This document shows positions 34,429-43,726 of a DNA stretch of 64,000 nucleotides, one piece after another (positions within the stretch are counted from its first letter, which is position 1; each line of letters begins with the position of its first letter). Below the pieces are notes generated by a model. It was not told the origin of the DNA and ran no database searches. It was given only the letters and a program-made list of their open reading frames with translations. A program made the translations under genes and the position numbers. Source of the DNA: Brevundimonas lutea (GTDB lineage Bacteria; Pseudomonadota; Alphaproteobacteria; Caulobacterales; Caulobacteraceae); NCBI RefSeq assembly GCF_003704105.1, contig NZ_QUOQ01000002.1, positions 496,001 to 560,000 on the forward strand. Reading direction: 5' to 3'.

Positions 34429-35459
34429 CGCGGCGCTTCTACCACGGCCTTGCCCGGGCGCACGGTCGGATCGGCCGTCACAGCCGCGCGCGGCCCCAGA
34501 CGCGCGACCAGAGGCGCGGCCGCCTCCGCCTCCTCCGGCGCGCATCGGGCCTGGAGGCGCGGCGAGGCGGTGTCGGTCAGCAGGGCGTGACGCAGCCGGC
34601 GTGTCAGGTCGATGGCCCGGGTCGTCAGGGGGCGCCGTCCGTCCGCGCCGAGCAGCCGCTCCTCGATCGGGCGCGACCCCCACGGTAGTGACAGTTGCAG
34701 GACGCCGAACCGGTTGACCGGGCCGAAGGCGACGCCGGGCCCGTCGAAGGCCGCGCGAGCCCAGCGGCCGATCTCCTCGCCGTCGTGACCCACGCCGATC
34801 AGGTCGATGGCGAGCAGCCCGCCCCAAGCCTTGAGCCGGATCAGCCGCGCGCCTTGATCAAGGCCATGTCGATTGGCCTCGCGTCGCGCTCGTCGCGCGT
34901 CGCGTCCGGGCGCCGCCGTATGGTCGATGTCCACGGCGATGAGGGCGCGCGTCCGCTCCACCGAGAGGTCGAGTCCTTGCTCGGGGAAGGCTTGGGCGGC
35001 AGCGAGCGCCTCCTCCTCGGCCTCCCAGACGGCCCGGATCGCCTCGGCTCCCGTGACCGGCGGGACGTCAGGCGCGAGGACGGCGAGCCGGTCGGCGATC
35101 GACGGCCCCGGGACCAGGATGCGAGGATCGCCTTCGGCCGGGCCCAGCCGCCGCAAGGTCGGCCCTTTATCGCCGCGCGGTTCGGCGGTGACCTCGACCT
35201 CGACCGCCTGGCCCTGTGCCAGGACCGCCGCCTTGCCGACGGCCAGGAAGCCAAACGGCTCGCCCGCGCCCAGGTCGACAAAGGCGCCGCCGGCTCCGGG
35301 GACAAGGTCGGCCACTCGACCCACCAGCCGCGCGCCCAGCCGATGCTCGGGCCGGTCGTCGTCGCGCTCGATCAGAATCCGGTCCCAGCGGCCGTCGCGG
35401 GCGATGACGGCGCGGGTTTCGCCGGGCGTTTCGTCGAGGAAGACCTCGATGGCGCTCAT
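34425..35459 (-). CDS. rng: Ribonuclease E/G family protein (short form)
   Basis: 344-residue endoribonuclease of the RNase E/G family. An N-terminal S1-like domain (LVGRVADLVPGAGGAFVDLG) and the catalytic Asp pair IAVDID (Asp177) and LLAIDL (Asp219) are visible. It is clearly shorter than E. coli RNase G (489) and lacks the CPxC zinc-link region, so dimer/tetramer architecture may differ; many alphaproteobacteria carry such a short copy beside maf. It processes rRNA or mRNA. Maf overlaps it upstream and yacG downstream. Confidence 0.88.
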   Translation of the reverse strand: MSAIEVFLDETPGETRAVIARDGRWDRILIERDDDRPEHRLGARLVGRVADLVPGAGGAFVDLGAGEPFGFLAVGKAAVLAQGQAVEVEVTAEPRGDKGPTLRRLGPAEGDPRILVPGPSIADRLAVLAPDVPPVTGAEAIRAVWEAEEEALAAAQAFPEQGLDLSVERTRALIAVDIDHTAAPGRDARRARREANRHGLDQGARLIRLKAWGGLLAIDLIGVGHDGEEIGRWARAAFDGPGVAFGPVNRFGVLQLSLPWGSRPIEERLLGADGRRPLTTRAIDLTRRLRHALLTDTASPRLQARCAPEEAEAAAPLVARLGPRAAVTADPTVRPGKAVVEAPR

Positions 35460-36064
35460 GGCGCGGGCGGCGGCGTCCAGCCGGCGCCGACCAGCAGGGT
35501 CATGGTCTCGTACAGCGGCAGGCCCATCACCGCCGGGTGACTGCCGACGATGCGGCGCACGAAGGCGGCGGCCGGCCCCTGGATAGCGTAGGCGCCGGCC
35601 TTGCCGCGCCAGTCGCCGGTGGCGACATAGGCGGCGATCTCGGCCTCGGACAGGGTCTTGAACGACACGCGGGTCTCGACCGCGCGGACGGCGATCGCGC
35701 CGCCGGGTCGGGCCAGCGCCACACCAGTCAGCACCCGGTGATTGCGGCCGGACAGCAGGCGCAGGAAACGCGTCGCCTCGGCCTCGTCGGCGGCTTTCTC
35801 AAGGAAACGGCGGCCCACCGCCACGACGGTGTCGGCGGCGAGGACCAGGGCATGGGGCTGCAGCGCCGCGACCACCTCGGCCTTGGACCGCGCCAGCCGG
35901 GCGGCCAGAATCGGGGCGGTCTCACCCTTTCTGGGGGTCTCGTCGATATCGGCGGGGACGACGGCGTCGGGACGGACGCCGATCTGGGCCAGGAGTTCGA
36001 TGCGCCGGGGGCTGGCCGAGGCCAGGACCAGGGGCGGACGCGCTTTTAAATCAGGGCCGGTCAC
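35456..36064 (-). CDS. maf: Maf-like nucleoside triphosphate pyrophosphatase
   Basis: 202-residue house-cleaning pyrophosphatase that hydrolyses non-canonical or modified nucleotides; Maf proteins are also linked to septum formation. The N-terminal LASASPRRIELL (about 14-25), the catalytic Asp region ADTVVAVG, RFLRLLSGRNHRVLTG and the substrate-loop GDWRGKAGAYAIQG are canonical. The stop overlaps the start of rng (ATGA). Order infA-maf-rng-yacG is common in alphaproteobacteria. Confidence 0.94.
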   Translation of the reverse strand: MTGPDLKARPPLVLASASPRRIELLAQIGVRPDAVVPADIDETPRKGETAPILAARLARSKAEVVAALQPHALVLAADTVVAVGRRFLEKAADEAEATRFLRLLSGRNHRVLTGVALARPGGAIAVRAVETRVSFKTLSEAEIAAYVATGDWRGKAGAYAIQGPAAAFVRRIVGSHPAVMGLPLYETMTLLVGAGWTPPPAP

Positions 36065-36075
36065 GGCCGCGCGCC

Positions 36076-36294
36076 TCAGCGGAAGCGGTAGGTGATGCGG
36101 CCCTTGGTCAGGTCATAGGGCGTCATCTCGACCAGGACCTTGTCGCCGGCCAGCACGCGGATGCGGTTCTTGCGCAGCTTGCCGGCGGTGTGGGCGATGA
36201 TCTCGTGGTCGTTCTCGAGCGTCACGCGAAAGGTGGCGTTCGGCAGCAATTCGCTGACCGTGCCGGGAAACTCGAGCAGTTCTTCCTTGGCCAT
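36076..36294 (-). CDS. infA: Translation initiation factor IF-1
   Basis: 72-residue OB-fold protein that blocks the ribosomal A site during initiation. The sequence begins [19 protein letters not shown] and continues [20 protein letters not shown], with the typical C-terminus [10 protein letters not shown]. The ATG at 36294 has a purine-rich ribosome site upstream (AGAAGG). It lies 11 bases from maf. Confidence 0.98.
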   Translation of the reverse strand: MAKEELLEFPGTVSELLPNATFRVTLENDHEIIAHTAGKLRKNRIRVLAGDKVLVEMTPYDLTKGRITYRFR

Positions 36295-36414
36295 GCAGCC
36301 TTCTCTCGCCCGTGTGGAAACGACAACGGTCGCGCGCGCCGGGCGGGGGCGCGAGCGACAGGGTGCGGCCCTATGCCCGAAAATCAGGGGCTAGTCGAGG
36401 CTGGGAACCGCCGG

Positions 36415-36879
36415 TCACGCCCTGCGGGTGATGGCCACCAGCAGGGTGAACAGCTTGCGGGCCGCCTCGTGCTCCAGCGCGATCTTGCCTGCGAGCCGGG
36501 ATTTGACCGCCTCGGCGCCTTCGTTGTGCAGGCCCCGCCTGCCCATGTCGACGGATTCGATGCGGCTGGCCGAGGCGCCGCGAAGAGCCTCATGATAGCT
36601 TTCGCAGATCATCCGGTAGTCGCGGATCACCGGCTTGAGCGGGGTCAGGGAAACCAGATGGCCGCGCTCGTAGTGTGGCCCAGTGACCTGCAACGCCAGC
36701 TTGGCGTCCTGGAGAGAGAGACGCAGGGCGAACGGCCCGCCCTCGGCGCCCTCGGGGCGAAAGCCGCCGGCGGCGATCAGGTCGGCGATGGCCCGCTGAC
36801 GATCGCGGATGATCTCATCATTGGCGGCCGGCAGGCTGGCCGGGTCGATCTCGACGGCCTCAAGGCGATCGTCGGTCAC
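36415..36879 (-). CDS. UPF0262 family protein
   Basis: 154 residues, an alphaproteobacterial family of unknown function. Typical segments are ANDEIIRDRQRAIADLIA near the N-terminus, LVSLTPLKPVIRDYRMICES and GRRGLHNEGAE. The start is GTG at 36879, which overlaps the stop of the DUF2948 gene (GTGA), ruling out the longer frame. The position between DUF2948/murA and infA is conserved in relatives. Confidence 0.9.
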   Translation of the reverse strand: MTDDRLEAVEIDPASLPAANDEIIRDRQRAIADLIAAGGFRPEGAEGGPFALRLSLQDAKLALQVTGPHYERGHLVSLTPLKPVIRDYRMICESYHEALRGASASRIESVDMGRRGLHNEGAEAVKSRLAGKIALEHEAARKLFTLLVAITRRA

Positions 36880-37370
36880 GCCGGCTCCGGCTGGTTTTCG
36901 TCCGCGTCGTCGGCGGCATGTTTCGGTGCGGCCTTGGCCTTGTAGGGACGATCGAGGTCGGCCAGGACGGCGTCGAGACACTCGACCCGGGCGCGCAGAT
37001 CGGCTCCGCCGGCGAACATCATCAGCACGTCGCCGCCCGGCGGATCGCCCGCCGCGAAGTCGATGGCTAGCAGTTCCAGCTTCAGCGGCGACTCACGCTC
37101 CAGATCCCGGCTGGACACGGCCTGGACATCGCCGAACTGCAACGCGGCCCGCACTCGCGTGCCGCCGCACTCCCAGCAGAAGCGGTCCATCGAGATGGTG
37201 AGGGTCCGGGCCTGGCGGTCCCAGCGGATATCGCCGGGCAGCATCAGGGCGTCCTGCAGCGCCGCGGAGATGATCTGCAGATCCAGTTCGTCCTCGGCCA
37301 GCAGCCGCAGTGGCTGGATCTCGCCGCCACCTGACCGCGTGGGATCGACGGCGCCGGAATCAGGGCTCAT
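36876..37370 (-). CDS. DUF2948 family protein
   Basis: 164-residue alphaproteobacterial protein of unknown function. Matching segments are [42 protein letters not shown] and [22 protein letters not shown]. The acidic/charged C-terminal tail ([16 protein letters not shown]) looks disordered. The start overlaps the end of murA by 11 bases; the downstream UPF0262 gene overlaps its stop. Confidence 0.9.
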   Translation of the reverse strand: MSPDSGAVDPTRSGGGEIQPLRLLAEDELDLQIISAALQDALMLPGDIRWDRQARTLTISMDRFCWECGGTRVRAALQFGDVQAVSSRDLERESPLKLELLAIDFAAGDPPGGDVLMMFAGGADLRARVECLDAVLADLDRPYKAKAAPKHAADDADENQPEPA

Positions 37371-38649
37371 CGCTCGGCCCCTCGATCCGCGTCACCGACG
37401 CCCCGCAGTTCCCCAGCTTCTCCTCAAGCCGTTCGAAGCCGCGATCCAGGTGATAGACCCGGCTGATGGTCGTCTGACCCTCGGCCGCCAGTCCGGCGAT
37501 GACCAGACTGACCGAGGCGCGCAGATCGGTGGCCATGACCTCGGCGCCCATCAGGGTCTCGACCCCCTGCACCCGCGCCTCCGAGCCGTGCACGGTGATG
37601 TCCGCGCCCAGCCGGTTCAGCTCCGGCGCGTGCATGAAGCGGTTTTCGAAGATGGTCTCGGAGAAGACGCTCTGGCCTTCGGCGGTCGTCATCAGGGCCA
37701 TGAACTGGGCCTGCAGATCGGTGGCGAAGCCGGGATAGACCTCGGTGGTGATGTTGACGGCCTGGAGCCGTTGCGACGGGTCGCGGCGGACGGTCAGGCT
37801 GTTCTCGCCCTCGGTCACCTCGACCCCCGCATCGCGCAGGCGGGCGGTCAGGGCGGTCAGCAGCTGCGGCCGCACCCTGGTCAGAGTGACCTCGCCGCCG
37901 GCCATGGCCCCGGCCACAGCATAGGTGCCGGCCTCGATCCGGTCGGGGATCACCGGCCAGTCGGCGCCCGACAGGCTGGTCACCCCGGTGATGGTCAGGG
38001 TCGCGGTGTCTATCCCGTCGATCTTCGCGCCCATGGCGGTCAGGCAGCGGGCCAGGTCGCCGATCTCCGGCTCCATGGCGGCGTTGTTGAGGACCGTCGT
38101 GCCCTCGGCCAAAACAGCGGCCAGCAGGGCATGCTCGGTCGCGCCGACCGAGACGAAGGGGAAGGTGATCTCCGCCCCGCGCAGGCCGTTCGGCGCCTGG
38201 GCCGAGACATAGCCCTCCTCCAGCTCGATCGCCGCGCCCAAGGCCGACAGGGCATGCAGATGCAGATCGACCGGCCGCGCCCCGATGGTGCAGCCGCCAG
38301 GCAGGGACACCCGCGCATGACCGGTCCGCGCCACCAGCGGCCCCAGCACATTGAACGAGGCCCGCATCTGACGGACCAGCTCATAGGGGGCGAAGGTGGA
38401 GGTGATCTCGCGCGCGTTGAACAGGGTCTCGGAGCCGTCCGCGCCCTCCCGCTCGTCGACCGTCACGCCCAGCCGGCGCAGCAGCTCGCCCAGAAACCGG
38501 GTGTCGGCCAGGCGCGGCATATTGGTCAGGCGCAGCGGCTGATCGGTCAGCAGCGACGCGGCCATCAGCTTGATGGCGGAATTCTTGGCGCCGCTGATCG
38601 GGATCTCGCCGTTCAGCCGCGCGCCGCCTTGGATGGCGATACGGTCCAT
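37360..38649 (-). CDS. murA: UDP-N-acetylglucosamine 1-carboxyvinyltransferase MurA
   Basis: 429-residue cytoplasmic enzyme catalysing the first committed peptidoglycan step, enolpyruvyl transfer from PEP to UDP-GlcNAc. The N-terminal [20 protein letters not shown] is present, and the fosfomycin-target cysteine sits in [16 protein letters not shown] (about 119). The paired inside-out alpha/beta domains are complete, with [13 protein letters not shown] near the end. Fosfomycin-sensitive type judging by the Cys. Confidence 0.97.
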   Translation of the reverse strand: MDRIAIQGGARLNGEIPISGAKNSAIKLMAASLLTDQPLRLTNMPRLADTRFLGELLRRLGVTVDEREGADGSETLFNAREITSTFAPYELVRQMRASFNVLGPLVARTGHARVSLPGGCTIGARPVDLHLHALSALGAAIELEEGYVSAQAPNGLRGAEITFPFVSVGATEHALLAAVLAEGTTVLNNAAMEPEIGDLARCLTAMGAKIDGIDTATLTITGVTSLSGADWPVIPDRIEAGTYAVAGAMAGGEVTLTRVRPQLLTALTARLRDAGVEVTEGENSLTVRRDPSQRLQAVNITTEVYPGFATDLQAQFMALMTTAEGQSVFSETIFENRFMHAPELNRLGADITVHGSEARVQGVETLMGAEVMATDLRASVSLVIAGLAAEGQTTISRVYHLDRGFERLEEKLGNCGASVTRIEGPSDEP

Positions 38650-38709
38650 GTCGTCCTTCGGCCGCGTCGCCGGTTGGGAAGGGGATGAGGGAGCGGCGCG
38701 GTCGGCTAT

Positions 38710-38880
38710 CTAGCGCGGCTCGGCCCCGTCGGAAAAGGGCGCGGCGTCGTCCGGCTGCGGCTTTTCCTTCGGCGCCTGCCCGGCCGCCTTGCGGCGGCGC
38801 AAATTGGCCCGCAGCGCCTGGGCCAGGCGGTCCGCCTTTCTGTCGGCGGCGGTTTTGTACGATGCGTCGCGGGTGCTCAT
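38710..38880 (-). CDS. Small hypothetical basic/charged protein
   Basis: 56 residues from the ATG at 38880: STRDASYKTAADRKADRLAQ, then LRRRKAAGQAPKEKPQPDDA. A charged amphipathic helix followed by a disordered tail. Homologous-looking short proteins sit downstream of murA or beside tRNA genes in alphaproteobacteria, but I know no function. The frame reaches 38916; the internal ATG is preferred as it begins the regular helix. Confidence 0.55.
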   Translation of the reverse strand: MSTRDASYKTAADRKADRLAQALRANLRRRKAAGQAPKEKPQPDDAAPFSDGAEPR

Positions 38881-38979
38881 GCGTGCGATCAGAGCGCCGG
38901 GAAGGTTTTCGATCAAGTCGGGGAATTTGGGGTTTCCCCCGCCGACCTCATTGGCTATAGGCCCGGTTCCTCAGATTTG

Positions 38980-39054
<75 letters not shown>

Positions 39055-39063
39055 TCTGAAACG

Positions 39064-39092
39064 AAAACCCCGGTCCTCGCGGCCGGGGTTTT
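39064..39092 (+). terminator. Rho-independent terminator after tRNA-Thr
   Basis: 10-bp stem AAAACCCCGG / CCGGGGTTTT with a 9-base loop followed by T. It can act in both directions and also serves the convergent purQ. Confidence 0.85.
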
Positions 39093-39123
39093 TGCTTTCA
39101 GCTTCCAGATTTCTCGGAGCGAC

Positions 39124-39786
39124 TCAGGCCGCCGCCATCACGCTCTGGAACAGCGTCGCGCCGTCGGCCGAGCCGAGTTCGGCCTCGAAGGCCCGGTCGG
39201 GGTGGGGCATCATGCCCAGGACATTGCCGCGCGCGTTCTGGATGCCGGCGATGTCGGCAACCGAACCGTTCGGATTGTCGACATAGCGGAACACCACCTG
39301 GCCCTCGCCCTCGATCCGGGCCAGGGTCTCGGCGTCGGCGAAGAAGTTTCCGTCGCCGTTGCCCTGGGTCATCACCACCTCGCGCTGGCCCTGATAGCCG
39401 GCGGTGAAGCGGGTCTGGCCGTTGGCGACGGTCAGGCTGATCGGCTTGCAGACGTATTTGAGACCGGCGTTCCTCAGCAGGGCGCCCGGCAGCATCCCGG
39501 CCTCGCACAGGATCTGGAAGCCATTACAGATTCCGACGACAGCCACCCCGTCGTCAGCGGCCGCCTTCACCGCCTGCATGATCGGCGACTGGGCCGCCAT
39601 GGCGCCGCAGCGCAGATAGTCGCCATAGGAAAAGCCGCCCGGCAGGACGATCAGGTTCAGGCCTGACGGCAACTCGGTGTCGCCATGCCAGACCATCTCG
39701 ACACGCTCGCCGGTGGAGCGTTCGACGGCGACCTTGCAGTCGCGATCGCAGTTGGATCCGGGAAAGACGATGACGGCGGCGCTCAT
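39124..39786 (-). CDS. purQ: Phosphoribosylformylglycinamidine synthase, glutaminase subunit PurQ
   Basis: 220-residue glutamine amidotransferase that supplies ammonia to PurL in purine synthesis. Class I glutaminase residues: the nucleophile Cys87 in [11 protein letters not shown] and the His/Glu in [28 protein letters not shown] is typical. PurS and PurL are not in the window. Convergent with tRNA-Thr. Confidence 0.97.
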   Translation of the reverse strand: MSAAVIVFPGSNCDRDCKVAVERSTGERVEMVWHGDTELPSGLNLIVLPGGFSYGDYLRCGAMAAQSPIMQAVKAAADDGVAVVGICNGFQILCEAGMLPGALLRNAGLKYVCKPISLTVANGQTRFTAGYQGQREVVMTQGNGDGNFFADAETLARIEGEGQVVFRYVDNPNGSVADIAGIQNARGNVLGMMPHPDRAFEAELGSADGATLFQSVMAAA

Positions 39787-39819
39787 GGCGCGGGCCTTTA
39801 GCAGGGTTCGCGGCGGCTG

Positions 39820-40050
39820 TCAGTGCGCGGGTTCGACCAGTCCCAGGCGGACTTCGATGCGGTCGACACGGTCTTCCAGATGTCCGAGCCGATTGTAGAT
39901 ATTCCCGACATCCTGCTGGATGGCGGTCAGGTGCGTGCGGACGGCGTTCATCTGATGCTTTAGATCAACCACATCGTTGCGCGTGGCGGTCACGTCGCGC
40001 TGAACGCTCTTCAGCACCTCATAGATCAGGTCGCTGGTCACTTCGGCCAT
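39820..40050 (-). CDS. Small coiled-coil protein
   Basis: 76 residues. EVTSDLIYEVLKSVQRDVTA, then heptad-rich DLKHQMNAVRTHLTAIQQDV and LGHLEDRVDRIEVRLGL. It is almost all amphipathic helix, likely a homo-oligomeric coiled coil. Small proteins of this kind are widespread in alphaproteobacteria with no assigned function. The ATG at 40050 is preferred to the longer antisense-derived frame. It lies directly upstream of purQ, with a 33-base gap. Confidence 0.75.
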   Translation of the reverse strand: MAEVTSDLIYEVLKSVQRDVTATRNDVVDLKHQMNAVRTHLTAIQQDVGNIYNRLGHLEDRVDRIEVRLGLVEPAH

Positions 40051-40067
40051 GACGCGACCATAGCAGA

Positions 40068-41291
40068 TCAATCGACGGTGGCGAAGCGCCGACGTCTCGC
40101 GTCCAACACCGCCACGGCCCAGATCACCAGTCCGCCGACGCTGAGCGCCACACCGACCCAGCCGGTGGCGGCCAGGCCCCAGCCGGCGGTCAGGGCGAGG
40201 CCCGCCAGGAACGGCCCCAGCGCATTGGCGGCATTGAAGGCGGAGTGGTTGAGGGCCGCCGCCAGGGTCTGGGCCTCGCCGGCCACGTCCATCAGCCGGG
40301 TCTGGAGCACCGAGCCCAGGCCGCCTCCGCCACCGATCATGAAGACCACGATCAGGATCGACCAGAGATTCTGGCTGGCGGCCGGGTAGAGCGAGAGAGA
40401 GACGGCGCTCCACAGCAACAGGCCACCCGCCGCCGCCATGCCGAATCGGTCCGTGGCCCAGCCGGCCACCAGATTGCCGACCACCATGCCGAGACCGAAG
40501 ACGGCGAAGACCCAGGGCAGCACGCCCGGCCCTACCTGGGTCACCGCCTCCAGGGTCGAGGCCAGATAGGCATAGACCGCGAACAGCCCGCCGAAGCCGA
40601 TGGCGCCGACGCCGAGCGTCAGCCAGACCTGACCGCGTTTCAGCGCCGTCAGTTCGCGCATCGGCGTGGCGGCGCGGTTGCCGCCATCACGCGGGGCAAA
40701 CAGGAAGACCAGCGCCATGGTCAGGATGGCCACGACGGCGACCCCCGCGAAGGTCCAGCGCCAGCCGAAGGCCTGGCTGGCGGCGCTGGCGATCGGCACG
40801 CCGATGACGGTGGCGATGGTCAGGCCGAGCAGTGTCGTCGACACCGCTCGTGTGCGCCAGGCCAGGGGCACGATCGCGGCGATGACCAGGGCCGCCACCC
40901 CGAAATAGGCCCCATGGGGCACCCCGGACAGAAACCTGAAGGCCAGCATCCACTCATAGGTGGGCGCCAGGGCGCTGAGGACATTGCCGACGGCGAAAAG
41001 GGCCATGAAGCCGATCAGCAGCAGCCAGCGCGGGGCCCGCGCCCCCATGACCGCCAGGATCGGCGCGCCGACCACCACGCCGGCGGCATAGGCGCTGATC
41101 ACATGGCCCGCCTGGGCGGCGTTCAGCCCCAGCCCCGCCTGAAATTGCGGCAGGATGCTCATGGCCGCGAACTCGGCCATGCCGATAGCGAACCCGCCCA
41201 TGCCCAGGGCGATCAGGACCAGAGCGATCTGGGCGGGTGACCGCGCGGGAACGGCGAGGCGGTCATCGAGGCAGGGAACGGCGCTTGTCAT
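40068..41291 (-). CDS. MFS transporter, AraJ/DHA1-like exporter
   Basis: 407-residue 12-helix major-facilitator drug/sugar efflux protein. Typical are the N-terminal LGMGGFAIGMAEFAAMSILP, the loop 2-3 signature region GARAPRWLLLIGF, and DHA1 motif GVPHGAYFGVAALV. It probably exports drugs, arabinose-like sugars or metabolites; the substrate is unknown. The ATG at 41291 is preferred over 41318 as the residues before it are not family-like. Confidence 0.88.
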   Translation of the reverse strand: MTSAVPCLDDRLAVPARSPAQIALVLIALGMGGFAIGMAEFAAMSILPQFQAGLGLNAAQAGHVISAYAAGVVVGAPILAVMGARAPRWLLLIGFMALFAVGNVLSALAPTYEWMLAFRFLSGVPHGAYFGVAALVIAAIVPLAWRTRAVSTTLLGLTIATVIGVPIASAASQAFGWRWTFAGVAVVAILTMALVFLFAPRDGGNRAATPMRELTALKRGQVWLTLGVGAIGFGGLFAVYAYLASTLEAVTQVGPGVLPWVFAVFGLGMVVGNLVAGWATDRFGMAAAGGLLLWSAVSLSLYPAASQNLWSILIVVFMIGGGGGLGSVLQTRLMDVAGEAQTLAAALNHSAFNAANALGPFLAGLALTAGWGLAATGWVGVALSVGGLVIWAVAVLDARRRRFATVD

Positions 41292-41371
41292 TGTGCGCCG
41301 CAACATATGTGGCGGCATGGCCGCATCAAGGCGCGGCGGCGCTCGGGTCGATCACGCCGTGTGTCTCTGCG

Positions 41372-42808
41372 TCAGTCCGGCTGGATCACCATGCAGGTCA
41401 CCCGCCGCTCGGCCAGAGCGCCGCAGGCCGCACGGGCGGCGTCCTCGCTGAGCCCGGTGAAACGCGAGCGGTACCAGCCCGACGCCGTCTGAACCCGCGA
41501 TTCGGCCGTCTCGAAGTGGCCCCGGAAGCGGCGCGCCACCTCCGTCAGCCAGTTCCGCGCCACGGCTTCGTCCTTGAAGGCGCCGACCTGCACCGACCAG
41601 CGACCACCCGCCGCCGTCGCGGCGGCGGCCCGGGTGGGACGACGCTCGGCCGCGCGGGCCTCGCCGCCGTTCAGCAGAGAGGTCAAGGTGTCGCCATTGA
41701 GGGCATTGCCGCGGTTCAGCGAGGCGGTTGAGGCCGTCGCCGCATAGGGCTGGGCCGGGCTGGCCTGAACCATGGTCGGAGCCGGGGTCGGGGCGGGTGA
41801 GGGCAGGCTGGCGTACTCCACCACATTGGGTTCGCTGTCGGAGCCGGTTCCCTCGGTCGGCGGCGCCACGCTGGTGATCGAGGCGTACTGGACCGACGAC
41901 GACTCGCTGGAGATGCCGTAGCCGCGCTGTTCGAAGAAGGTCTGAGCCACCGGGATCAGTTGGCCCTGGGCGCGCAGCCGCTCGACCTCGAACCCGGTGC
42001 TCATCAGTTCGGCCACATGAGCGTTGCGGGTCGCGCTGGACCGTCCGCCCAGCACCACGGTGATCAGCCGCCGCCCGTCGCGCACCGACGAGGCGGCCAG
42101 GTTATAGCCCGACGCATTGGTGTAGCCGGTCTTGATCCCATCCACGCCCCGGCCCTGATGCAGCAGACCGTTGGTGTTGTTGTACTGGCGACCGTTGAAG
42201 TACCAGTGTTGCTGGCCAAAATAATGATAATACTGAGGAAAATCGCGCATCACGGCGCGGCTCAGCATGGCCAGGTCGCGGGCGCTCGACAGCTGACGGC
42301 TGTCCGGCAGACCGTTGGCGGTGACGAAGCGGCTGTCGGTCATGCCCAGGTCCTGGGCCTTCAGCGTCATCAGCGAGGTGAAGCGCGCCTCGGACCCCGC
42401 CACGTGCTCGGCCAGGGCCACCGCCATGTCGTTGGCCGAGCGCACCGCCAATGATCGAATCGCGTCATCGACCGTAATCGACTGACCGGCTGCGAGGCCA
42501 AGCTTGGACGGCGGCTGGCTGGCGGCGCGGGCTGAGACGATGATCCGGTCGTCCAGCTTGATCTTGCCCTGCTCCAGGGCGTCGAACACCAGATACAGGG
42601 TCATCACCTTGGTGATCGAGGCCGGATAGCGCGGCGCGGTCGCGTGGCGGGCGAACAGCACTTCGCCGCTCTCGGCGTCGATCACGATGGCCGCGTATTT
42701 CAAGTTGTCGGCCTGAGCCACCGGCGGCGGCGCGCCCGGCGTGGGAAGCGCCATCATGACGCCCAGCGCCATGAGCAGGACGAGGCCGCGACGGGCGAAT
42801 GCGATCAT
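41372..42808 (-). CDS. D-alanyl-D-alanine carboxypeptidase (PBP5/6 family) with C-terminal SPOR domain
   Basis: 478-residue exported peptidoglycan enzyme trimming the terminal D-Ala of stem peptides. A signal peptide is followed by the active-site Ser64-x-x-Lys67 (SITK), SAN (124-126) and KTG in GIKTGYTNASG. A low-complexity linker leads to a C-terminal SPOR domain (RWSVQVGAFKDEAVARNWL to ACGALAERRVTCMVIQ), which binds denuded glycan at the division site. The SPOR fusion points to division-site cell-wall work. Confidence 0.95.
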   Translation of the reverse strand: MIAFARRGLVLLMALGVMMALPTPGAPPPVAQADNLKYAAIVIDAESGEVLFARHATAPRYPASITKVMTLYLVFDALEQGKIKLDDRIIVSARAASQPPSKLGLAAGQSITVDDAIRSLAVRSANDMAVALAEHVAGSEARFTSLMTLKAQDLGMTDSRFVTANGLPDSRQLSSARDLAMLSRAVMRDFPQYYHYFGQQHWYFNGRQYNNTNGLLHQGRGVDGIKTGYTNASGYNLAASSVRDGRRLITVVLGGRSSATRNAHVAELMSTGFEVERLRAQGQLIPVAQTFFEQRGYGISSESSSVQYASITSVAPPTEGTGSDSEPNVVEYASLPSPAPTPAPTMVQASPAQPYAATASTASLNRGNALNGDTLTSLLNGGEARAAERRPTRAAAATAAGGRWSVQVGAFKDEAVARNWLTEVARRFRGHFETAESRVQTASGWYRSRFTGLSEDAARAACGALAERRVTCMVIQPD

Positions 42809-43065
42809 GTGGCCGACCCTCTGATACCAAATTCTTGCGCGACTTCAGCCCCCGAGCCGCGCGCCAGACCCCACACCATGGGGATCGCCGGTTGCGGGCT
42901 GGTTAACAAGCCCTCAACGAGATTGTGAAGAGTGATCGCTGATAATATTGTGCGCTGCACAAAACCCCTTGACGACTCTTCGCACTTGCACCATATGCCC
43001 GTCATCGCCGAACAAATCCCGGCCAAGAAACACGCGGCAATGCCCGCTCTATCTCATCAGGAGTT
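42809..43065. promoter_or_regulatory. Divergent promoter region of DD-carboxypeptidase and phasin
   Basis: Contains a perfect palindrome TTGTGC-GCT-GCACAA at 42948-42962, next to a possible -35 TTGACG (42969-42974) with CATATG 17 bases on (42992-42997), all upstream of the phasin. A weak CtrA-like TTAACAAGCCCTCAA lies near 42903-42917. Phasin repressors (PhaR) of other alphaproteobacteria recognise paired TGC-N3-GCA boxes, which this palindrome contains. Confidence 0.55.
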
Positions 43066-43071
43066 ATGATC

Positions 43072-43563
43072 ATGGCTGACGCCACCGAAACCGTGAAGAA
43101 GACCATCGACCAAGCCACCGCCGCCGCCAAGGCGCAGTCGGAAAAAGTTCAGGCCCAGGCCGAAACCGCCCAGGCCGCCGGGACCAAGGTGTTCCGTGAC
43201 GGCGTCGAGCGCTCGGTCGCCGGCCTGTCCGAGCTGAACGCCCAGGGCAAGAAGAACCTGGAAGCCATGGTCGAAGCGACCACGGCCGCTCAGCGCGGCG
43301 CCGAGGCCCTCGGCCAGCAGGCCATGGCCTACTCCAAGAAGAGCTGGGAAGAGAGCGTCTCGGCCGCCCAGTCGATCGCCCAGGCCCGCTCGGTCCAGGA
43401 AGCCATCGAACTGCAGACCAACTTCGCCAAATCGGCGATGGAAACCTACATCGCGGAAATGACCCGCATGACCGAAACCTTCACCACCTCGATGAAGGAC
43501 AGCCTGCAGCCGCTGAACGCCCGCGTCAGCGCCCAGGTCGAAACCTTCCAGGCCGCCCGCTAA
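43072..43563 (+). CDS. Phasin family protein (granule-associated)
   Basis: 163 residues (ATG at 43072; an upstream ATG at 43066 would add two). It is nearly all helix, with the phasin pattern: NGATETVKKTIDQAT-like N-terminus (actual ADATETVKKTIDQATAAAKA), VERSVAGLSELNAQGKKNLE, YSKKSWEESVSAAQSIAQAR and VQEAIELQTNFAKSAMETYI. Phasins coat polyhydroxyalkanoate granules. A terminator follows and a TGC-palindrome precedes; no phaC is in the window. Confidence 0.9.
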   Translation: MADATETVKKTIDQATAAAKAQSEKVQAQAETAQAAGTKVFRDGVERSVAGLSELNAQGKKNLEAMVEATTAAQRGAEALGQQAMAYSKKSWEESVSAAQSIAQARSVQEAIELQTNFAKSAMETYIAEMTRMTETFTTSMKDSLQPLNARVSAQVETFQAAR

Positions 43564-43589
43564 GGCGCTCTGACCGATCCGACGACCAA

Positions 43590-43618
43590 GGCCCCCGGAG
43601 CGATCCGGGGGCCTTTTT
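43590..43618 (+). terminator. Rho-independent terminator after phasin
   Basis: 9-bp stem GGCCCCCGG / CCGGGGGCC with a 6-base loop and TTTTT, 27 bases past the phasin stop. Confidence 0.88.
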
Positions 43619-43726
43619 CGTTTGCCCGGGGCGCCAGGCACGGCGGGCGCCCTTTTCGCCACCGGAACTGTTACCTATATGGACGCAAAGGCCGGTTCAC
43701 CCCGGCGTCCAATCGGGAGACGACAG

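Noticed and set aside
42903-42917. CtrA box TTAACAAGCCCTCAA between the carboxypeptidase and phasin
   Set aside because: The second half is TCAA rather than TTAA, and neither gene has a clear cell-cycle expectation; left as a weak note only.
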